64,000 bases of DNA, taken from Microplitis mediator (Eukaryota; Arthropoda; Insecta; Hymenoptera; Braconidae). Shown here piece after piece: positions 56,409-64,000 of the stretch; within the stretch, counting starts at the first letter, position 1; each line of letters opens with the position of its first letter. The notes under the pieces were generated by a model, which was not told the DNA's origin, made no database searches, and worked only from the letters and a program-made list of their open reading frames with translations. Where the stretch lies: the NCBI RefSeq assembly GCF_029852145.1, contig NC_079979.1:20533901-20597900 (forward strand). The letters run 5' to 3'. Both the position numbers and the translations under genes were made by a program.

Positions 56409-57223
56409 TATATATATATCTGTATGTTTGCACATATGTATCTTTAACTAACTCATTGTCTAGTAATATACTTTCCCAACAGTATTTTAGCTGAATTAGG
56501 CCGTAACTTAAATTTTAATGTCAATTAAGTGGCTAAAAATAATTAGTTTGAATTTTTAATCGCGGGATTCATTAACTCATCAGTCGTTAATCTTGTCAGT
56601 AATATTTAATCCTCACAGTGGATGATAAATAAATTTGTCTGGAGTTAAGATTAAATTAGCGGTAAATAAATAATCCCTGGTGAATTCTGTGGCTCAATAA
56701 ATTATAAGACAGGGTCGATATTATTAAGCTGTCTAGATTTGCTCAAGAGCTTCATCATACTCAGCTACATTTGCGACGCATTTGGTATTAGATATTAGAT
56801 TGGTTGGATACCCCAAGAGTATGACCGACAACGTCTCTGGGTTGATAGTGTGTGGCGTATCCTGCAACCCAAGTTGGCAATTGTCTGTAAATGATGGATG
56901 CCGCGTAGGACGAGACACTCTGCACGCAGTTAGTATCTAACCGTAGTGCTGCTGTCTCGTCTTGCACAATGTTATATCCAGAGAGGCTTTCTACTAAGGG
57001 ATCAAATGACAATTACCACCGCAGAACGCTAGGACAATGACGTATGTGTGACGCTTCAGTTAAGTGGTCACTTGATGTCTTAACTAACGAACTACAATCT
57101 ACTGGGAGACTAGAACATTATATGCTTTTAAATTTCCCGGACATCGGGTATCAGATATCAGATCTATCGGGTTCATTTAATTCTTCACGTCAACGATTAA
57201 AAAAATTTATAAGAATCTTTGTA
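56409..57223. other. Unique spacer with a coding-like minus-strand patch
   Basis: A+T-rich at the left and less so at 56790-57060, where the minus-strand frame described separately lies. Confidence 0.5.
56788..57012 (-). CDS. Coding-like minus-strand frame, 74 codons, unknown
   Basis: Read from 57012 leftwards the frame begins just after a TAA and has no ATG at its start (first codon TTG), so it could only be a gene fragment or an internal exon. The product is well mixed and not low-complexity (for example DTNCVQSVSSYAASIIYRQL) and ends at TAA. A second minus-strand frame (56733-56918) overlaps it and continues to 56733 with a similarly mixed tail (CVANVAEYDEALEQI), so a frameshifted remnant of one gene is conceivable. 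No family recognised; chance is also possible. Confidence 0.15.
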   Translation of the reverse strand: MSFDPLVESLSGYNIVQDETAALRLDTNCVQSVSSYAASIIYRQLPTWVAGYATHYQPRDVVGHTLGVSNQSNI

Positions 57224-57824
57224 GGGGAGACCGGGGCAATACGGCCCACCTCAAAAATTAACCAAAAATTTTTTTTTCTTGTTTTCTTTTGATTATCACA
57301 AATTTAGATTATTTACTCATTTTTAGCCCGATACGTGAAACTTGGGGCAAAATGAACCACTCAAAAATTCTAAAAGAAAATGTATTTCATAGTATTATAA
57401 CCTAGTCATGATTAATTTAATAGAAATATCATTTTTTGGTTAATTATATGGATTTGGATTAAAATAGAGCATTTGAAAAAGTTAAAAAAACCAATAATCA
57501 ATTTTCTACAGAAGTGAAAAAATGACTCGTATTATATCAAAAAAGGTTATTTCGAGTAATATTAAAGTAAATACAGTTGTTAAAGAGAAAAATATAAACA
57601 TTTGTTACGCGGGAAATTTTTTTACAATTAAAAAAAAAAAAATTTTTTTTTTCATTTTTTTCGGAGGGGGCCGTCTTGCCCCAAAAAAAAAAATTTTTTT
57701 TCAGGAGCTTCACCAAAATTTTGGTGAATTGAGTTCAAGTTGGACAAGAGTAAATCGACTTGATGGTTAAAAGCCACAAATAATAATAACCGGCTTAGGT
57801 GGGCCGTCTTGCCCCGGTCTCCCC
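57224..57824 (+). mobile_element. Diverged 601-bp member of the GGGGAGGG MITE superfamily
   Basis: Ends are GGGGAGACCGGGGCAATACG and the inverse (CGTCTTGCCCCGGTCTCCCC), with TA flanks at 57222-57223 and 57825-57826. The right end contains TAACCGGCTTAGGTGGGCCG, matching the GGCTTAGGGGGGCCGC of the 750-bp copies, and the interior repeats the TIR core at about 57660-57682. It is clearly related but about 150 bp shorter and well diverged, so probably an older subfamily. Confidence 0.9.
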
Positions 57825-58311
57825 TAAATTTAAAATTTTCTACGGTATAAATATTATTGATTTTAGTTTAAAATTTTTTTAAAAATATCAAGTATATTTG
57901 TTTTTAATAATAAAAAATTTGTTCGAGAGTTTATATACATTAAAAACTATTCAATCAGACGGGCTTGTTCCATGACCGAGTTACAAACCCGGCGCCTGAG
58001 CGCCAATCATGTCGGCTCAACACTTGATAGATGAATTCAATTCACGTTAAAACGTCTCTTCCCTATCTGCTGGAGAATAAAACAACCCAAGACACTGGAT
58101 TCTACCGGAAGCATATTTTTACCCCGAGAAAGTTAATGATCCTTTTCTCCCATCAATCAATTTTATCGTTCGAAATCGTGTGTAGCTTAAAGTGACGACC
58201 CGAACAAGTATTTTTGTCTGTAAATAAAAATTTTTATAAATTTTTCACTTGGTGAGCTTTTATTATTCAAGACAATTAGGACTTATTATCTTGGCTTGAC
58301 CGCGTGTTATA
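57825..58311. other. Unique spacer between MITE copies
   Basis: A patch at about 57957-58020 looks faintly tRNA-like on the minus strand but fails as a tRNA (see rejected items). No gene. Confidence 0.55.
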
Positions 58312-59059
58312 GGGGAGGGTGGGGCAGAGCGACCCCCCTGAAATTTTGATCAAAAAAAAAGTTTTTTTTTTTCGACTAATTACTATAAATCCAATATGTT
58401 TGTACATTTTTACCCCTACGCATGACACCTGGGGCAAAATGGACAAGCCCGAAATTTTGAAAAAGTGATTTTTTCATATTTTTATCGTCAAATTAAAGAA
58501 AAATTATTATAATTCTACATTTCTATCCCTACGCATAACACCTGGGGCAAAATGGACCAGCCGAAACTTTCGAAAAAATTATTTTTTCATATTTTTCGGC
58601 CGTTTCTGTATGTAAGAGGCAAATTTGGTCACTAAAAATTTATAAAAATTAAATTTTTTTTTTAGTTGATAAATTTTTGAAATAAAGTAAAATTATAGAA
58701 TTGATTTTTTTTTTTTATTAAATAACAATTAGTAATTAAGGTAATCGAGAGTGAACGATTTATTATACTTTAAAAAATTTTTTTCGAGTAATATAAAACC
58801 AAAAATAGTTGTCAAGAGAAAGAAATACATTCTTAATGATGAAAACAATTTAAAAAAAAAAAAACACGAAAAAAAAAAATTTTTTATCACTTTTTGGAGG
58901 GGGGCCGCTCTGCCCCACAAAAAAAAATTTTTTTTTTCAGAATTTTGGCAAAATGTCCATACATTTGTTCGAAATAGGACAAAAGTAAAGTGATCTTATG
59001 GTTGAAAGCCACAAAAAATAATAATTGGCTTAAGGGGGCCGCTCTACCCCACCCTCCCC
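58312..59059 (-). mobile_element. GGGGAGGG-family MITE, copy 6 (748 bp)
   Basis: Reversed orientation, TA flanks at 58310-58311 and 59060-59061. A single change (GAGCGACCCCCC) in the left end and CTCTACCCC in the right end. Confidence 0.95.
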
Positions 59060-59825
59060 TATATATCCATCGAATTATCGTGAGAGCAGTGTAAATTAAA
59101 GATCATCACATCAGTAATAATTAATTCATGAGCAAGTAATTGGGTCTAGTGGGACTTTGGCCAGTTATGTACGCGCACAAGTTGTTAACTTATCAACAGG
59201 CATTAGATCTAATGTGTAAGGTATTATCAATCCAGAGGTGGAGTAGGCATATCGTAGCTTGCCAGCCCAGCCCACCCCCGCCCACTCACTCAGTTTAATC
59301 TACTTGTTCTGGTCTATGCATATCCATATGATGGCAAACATTGGCATCGTGTCTATCTGTTGAGCCGCATCAATCTATTCTGGGTAATAGGACTGAAAAT
59401 GATTTTATTCCTCCCCCATAACTCCTTGCATTGATCCCTTACCAACAGAGAATATTCTGTACTAAAGTCTTCACTTTCCTTCGGCCATATTACTAGATAC
59501 CACTATCGACTCAATTTCCTTTGTTCGCAGTTGTAAAACTTTACTACTTTGCATTGCTAATCATTGGAAATAAAATTATGCTATTAAATTTATATGTTAC
59601 ACGCTTCTTGATATCGATCCAAACCCACCGATTCTTAAACCCTAATATTCCTTTTTTTAACTTTAAAGTATTGTATTATTTAAATACCGGGAGTATAAAG
59701 TTGTAAGAATGGAATAATAACGATTGTAAGCTTTAGTTGATTTAATTTTACGGGAATCTTGTGGCTCAAATGAGCGATGTTTGATAAATGTTGAGAAAAA
59801 AAGAATATTTTAACAACTTTAAATA
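59060..59825. other. Unique spacer
   Basis: It includes a C-rich patch at 59268-59292. No supported gene. Confidence 0.55.
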
Positions 59826-60400
59826 CACTGTAAAAGATCACCGGGGTAAGTCCAAGCGGTGTAGGTGTTAAAATTATCGGTGTTAAATTTACCCCCGAAA
59901 GCGGTGTGAAAATAACGCCGCCACTGGTGTAAATATTCTAGACTGGTGTAAATATTCTAGACCGGTGTAAATATTCTAGACCGGTGTTAAAATAATGCCG
60001 CTGCTGGTGTAGATATTCTTTACCAGTGTTAAAATATTTTACTTTGTGAATATTTTTACTTACTCGATCACTATACTTGTTAATAAATGATATTTTTTAT
60101 TAATTTTCATAAAGAACTGACATTTTTTGTGTTTTATAATCTTTAAAGTTAATACTCCAAGCGGACGCTATTTACCCCGCTTTTACACCGGTTACCCCGC
60201 TTTTACACCGATATTACTCCGTTTTTACACCGGTTACCCCGCTTTTACACCGGTTTTACTCCGCTTTTACACCGGTTACCCCGCTTTAACACCGGTATTT
60301 TTAACACTGGTGTATTACTCCTCCTACACTGGTGTAATTTCATTTTTACACCGGGCGGAGTTAAAACGAGTCCATTTTTAACACCGCTCTTTTTACAGTG
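59826..60400 (-). mobile_element. CACTGTAAAAAG-family MITE, copy 4 (575 bp, reversed)
   Basis: It begins CACTGTAAAAGATCACCGG and ends with the inverse of CACTGTAAAAAGAGCGGTGT; TA at 59824-59825 and 60401-60402. Reading the complement restores the same order of minisatellites as the other copies. This is the shortest copy, with fewer repeat units on both sides. Confidence 0.96.
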
Positions 60401-61389
60401 TAAAAGTAGATTGAATGAGGAGGAGGTATAGAGAGGAAGGATGTCTTGATCGTATGGGATATTTTTATAACCAGGTCGTCATCATTGGCTTGTAGGAGAG
60501 TACGAAGACAGAGAGGGGGAGTGTGTGTGGATCGATTAAACAAATGCGCTTGACCTCACATTAATGAATATGTTTAAACTTTTTTATACGTTTGCTCATT
60601 TTCGTATAGCGCGAGATGTCATTCAAATGAAACAGCAAATGGCTTTCAGATATGATTTGTCTATTTATTTATTTATTTATGACCTGTAATTTATTCTGGT
60701 AGATTTTTAATCTCGATTCATAATTCAAACGAGGAAAAAAGTGTGTTGGAGAATGTATGTAATATTGGCGAAGAACGTTGAGCATAAAAAGTCCTGAGGA
60801 ATATATATGAGAGGTAAAAAAATGACAATAGTGGGTACACAGTGGGTGATGCTTCTATCAGTGGGTGTATATGGCACACGGCGACCTCATTTTACTGCGC
60901 ATAAAGTACAGAAAGCTGACAAACGTACACGACAACGTACTTGAAAATAGAAAGAGGGTTTATGCCCGCGGGTGTAGGGACCGAATAAGGTCTAGAGTCT
61001 AGTCGTCGGTTTCCTTACTTTTACCTACAACTCGGAGAAACGTTACACCAGACGACGCTGAGTACATTCAACATGCGCCACCGCCTTACTCTCTTACTCA
61101 TTCTTACTTGTTATCTTTATTGAGGGAAACAACTTTACAACAGGTGATCCTTAGTATTCTTTTTTCTTTTTTTTTTTTTTTTATCTATCCCGAGAGACTC
61201 TATTTCAACTTACTTCGAGGGACTTTGATACACAATATTTTACAGCTTAGCTACTTGGGACCAGAAATTTTTTTTCACCATACTTGCACTGAAAGTTTGA
61301 ATTACTGCCCTGTTTAGAGGGAAGAAAGTCGTTCTTTTCTCTTATGAGGAGACAAATGATAAAAATTAGCGCATGCATTATTCTTTCTA
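60401..61389. other. Unique spacer between two inverted MITE copies
   Basis: It includes an ATTT repeat at 60660-60679. No supported gene. Confidence 0.55.
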
Positions 61390-62054
61390 CACTGTAAAAA
61401 GAGCGGTGTTAAAAATGGACTCGTTTTAACTCCGCCCGGTGTAAAAATGAAATTACACCGGTGTAGGAGGAGTAATACACCGGTGTTAAAAATACCGGTG
61501 TTAAAGCGGGGTAACCGGTGTAAAAGCGGAGTAAAACCGGTGTAAAATCGGAGTAAAACCGGTGTAAAAGCGAAGTAATACCGGTGTAAAAGCGGGGTAA
61601 ATTGCGTCCGCTTGGAGTATTAACTTTAAAGATTATAAAACACAAAAAAATGTCAGTTCTTTATGAAAATTAATAAAAAATATCATTTATCAACATGTTT
61701 AGTGATCGAGTAAGTAACAATATTCACAAAATAAAATATTTTAACACCGGTCTAGAATATTTACACCAGTGGCGGCGTTTTTTAACACCGGTCTAGAATA
61801 TTTACACCGGTGGCGGCGTTATTTTAACACCAGTACAGAATATTTACACCGGTGACGGCGTTATTTTAACACCGGTCTAGAATATTTACACCAGCAGCAG
61901 TGTTATTTTAACACCGGAGAATTTTTTTTAACACCAGTACAGAATATTTACACCGGTGACGGCGTTATTTTCACACCGCTTTCGGGGGTAAATTTAACAC
62001 CGATAATTTTAACACCTACACCGTTTGGACTTACTCCGGTGATTTTTTACAGTG
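61390..62054 (+). mobile_element. CACTGTAAAAAG-family MITE, copy 5 (665 bp)
   Basis: Plus-oriented, TA at 61388-61389 and 62055-62056. The right minisatellite is expanded relative to copies 1 and 3, with variants such as CCAGTACAGAATATTTACACC and CAGCAGCAGTGTTATTTT. Confidence 0.96.
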
Positions 62055-64000
62055 TACAAACAGAGGCAAAAATTTAAACTTTCAGGTACAGATCTGGTGA
62101 AAAATTGTGTACAGACCACGGAGGGGATAGGATTGGTCTTCGGCTCGGGTAGATAATTATACACGTCGGTTGAAATGTCCTATTTTCCTCCCTTGGTGTG
62201 TAATATACTATTTTGACCTCTCAATAATTATTATCAGCAGACCAGTTTGGTGTTGTGACGTGATATGAGATGCTGATCCCCTCAAGCGAAGGGACTCGTA
62301 GCAATTCCAACGCACAGTTAAAAAATAATGAGGATCTTTATTTCAAATAAATATAAATATAATTGTAAGAGTAACAAAAGAGATATAAATTATCTGATCA
62401 GTAAATCCAGCGTCAGTATTACAGAGGATGAAACGTGCGAGGGCGTATAAAAGCCCGTTTGTAAGCGATTGGCGCTGAGGGAGCAGCTAATGAAGATGTT
62501 TGTCAATACTGACACCATGTTCTACAATATAGATCCTAATATATACAGTTAAACCCACTCTATCCCCAATATCTCGAATCTCTACGTACACCCATCTTAC
62601 TGCACTACTTGCGCATGTGTGCGTCTGTGTATGTTTGTCTCTAGATATCTAATAGCTAAATCCATACATTGTATCTATATATTATATATAATATGTTTGT
62701 ATCTATATACCCAGGACTTAGACCCTTATTCACCAGGGCTCACTTGAGACTTGCTAGTCGTGCTTCATTATCTATAATACCAACTCGACCATGCACTAAT
62801 TAATTTTGATACATTAAATTCATTTATTAATTGTCATTATAAAAATAGTTTTTGAATATGGTATTGAATTAGAGGTTAATAAACGGGTTTATTGTATGAA
62901 ATATATTATATATTGAAGTGAAAGCATCAAGAGCAAGTTTAACCGATATTGCTGGAATAATTATATTAGTAAAACATCGATGATCCTCGATCGTTTCTGC
63001 TTGCTTGACTTGCGATGATCAAATAAGCTTTACTTAAATTCAATTTGTACTGCCAACTATACACATTAGTCATCAATTGTATAAACAATTTAATTAAACT
63101 TCTGAATTCATATTTTTAAACTAATTAATTTCTTTTCTATCCATTTAATTTCGCAATAGACCACATACTTTAGTTATATATAGAGGTATATTAATCAGCT
63201 TATCTTAATTATTTAGTAAAACAAATTACGAAGCTAATTTACCGTAAAAGAAAGTAGATTATTTTTATAGCATGGTAGTTTGGGTTTCGATAAAGCCGCA
63301 CGTCTAGAGTTTTGTCGGAGAGACTGAGACGACGCGTACTTAAAATTTATATATATATTCTTGTGTACGGTGACTATCATCAATTTTAAAGTTACGCAAG
63401 TAAAGTTTATTTGAGTGAGGGAATGGGCAAATAGTTTGAGGACAAAAACGAAGCACTACAGTAGGTTGTACTCCATAGCAGTGGGAGGATAAGGCGAAGG
63501 AAAAGGAGGGAGCAGAAGACGGCTATTGTGAAGTTGTTGAACCCCGTCCCCTAAAGCGGGTTAGGATGTTGCATCACAACGTGCCTAGACTTGGACACAA
63601 GGAAATAGAGCTACGGAAAAGCACCCAGTCAAGACGAACCCGAGCTCCGGATGAGTTGAGATATAGTTTAATGTATATATGTATCTAGATGTGAGTTAGA
63701 CTGAGACGACACCCAAGGCCCTCTTTCTCTTCATCTGGGATAGGGTTATGTCTCATGCATAGTTGGCTGCACCGAGGATGTACCTACAGACCATTCGAAT
63801 GAAAGTTCTCTAGAGCTATTAAGCTGTCTGAGCTTTAGGGTTTTAGCAAAAAGTATGCTAGGAAATGGTCAGTTACGTCTAGTATTCTCTGATAAGTCTT
63901 TTTCTTATATATACTTTTTAGTTCTATTTGTTAGCCCCAAGCCAGTTCAACTTGTTCTTAATTTTCCTGTAAACTAATTGATTTTTTTTCATTTTTTTAT
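62055..64000. other. Unique sequence to the window edge
   Basis: Largely A+T-rich with GC-richer patches at 62400-62500 and 63480-63780. I found no convincing frame, although a gene continuing past the right edge cannot be excluded. Confidence 0.5.
62446..62453 (+). promoter_or_regulatory. TATAAAAG box in a GC-rich patch
   Basis: GGGCGTATAAAAGCCC places a textbook TATA box in a locally G+C-rich context. An ATG follows at 62490 but its frame has only about 20 codons, so any transcript would be non-coding or spliced. Only the motif supports this. Confidence 0.2.

Noticed and set aside
57957..58020. tRNA-like sequence on the minus strand with an anticodon-arm-like CCGGG TTTGTAA CTCGG
   Set aside because: The acceptor ends do not pair and there is no T-arm GTTCRANNC in the right place.

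Overview
This window looks like non-coding eukaryotic DNA, most plausibly from an insect. It is very A+T-rich, full of homopolymer runs and microsatellites, and packed with short non-autonomous DNA transposons (MITEs) flanked by 2-bp target duplications. I see no operons, no tRNA or rRNA genes and no long open reading frame with a recognisable protein domain. The style of the repeats, including a 720-bp dispersed repeat at 21711-22430, reminds me of parasitoid wasps (Hymenoptera, Braconidae), but that is a weak inference. The window is probably intergenic or lies inside very large introns, with a satellite block at its left edge.

Layout. 1-5115 is a satellite array of 174-bp monomers (29 full copies plus a partial one) that runs off the left edge and ends where a terminal-inverted-repeat element begins (5115-5908). 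5909-6488 is a degraded copy of a second element family, whose fuller copy is at 39339-40317. A third small element (6025-6340) is nested inside it, and the paralogous uninterrupted site survives at 39889-39900. From about 8.9 kb on, low-complexity sequence is punctuated by MITEs. One family is bounded by GGGGAGGGTGGGGCAGAGCG: six copies of about 750 bp (12525, 14101, 35801, 44602, 55658, 58312) and two diverged relatives (8900, 57224). A second family is bounded by CACTGTAAAAAG: five copies of 575-745 bp (16669, 29600, 47507, 59826, 61390) that contain internal minisatellites. Single elements of note are a 971-bp multi-palindrome element (26626-27596) and a 1.1-kb fold-back element whose two arms meet at a 132-bp AT run (31860-32961). 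A pair of diverged elements starts at 5115 and 33481.

Coding content is sparse and uncertain. The best candidate is a 79-residue reading frame at 38059-38298 (+), with an insect-like start context, a hydrophobic leader ending in a plausible signal-peptidase site and a hydrophilic 43-residue tail. Weaker coding-like or decayed segments lie at 18103-18498 (+), 27986-28225 (+), 54622-55077 (+, interrupted only by TGA codons) and 56788-57012 (-). A GC-richer patch at 34600-34832 looks like a promoter with a first non-coding exon. I could not join these into a gene model, and none has a function I recognise.
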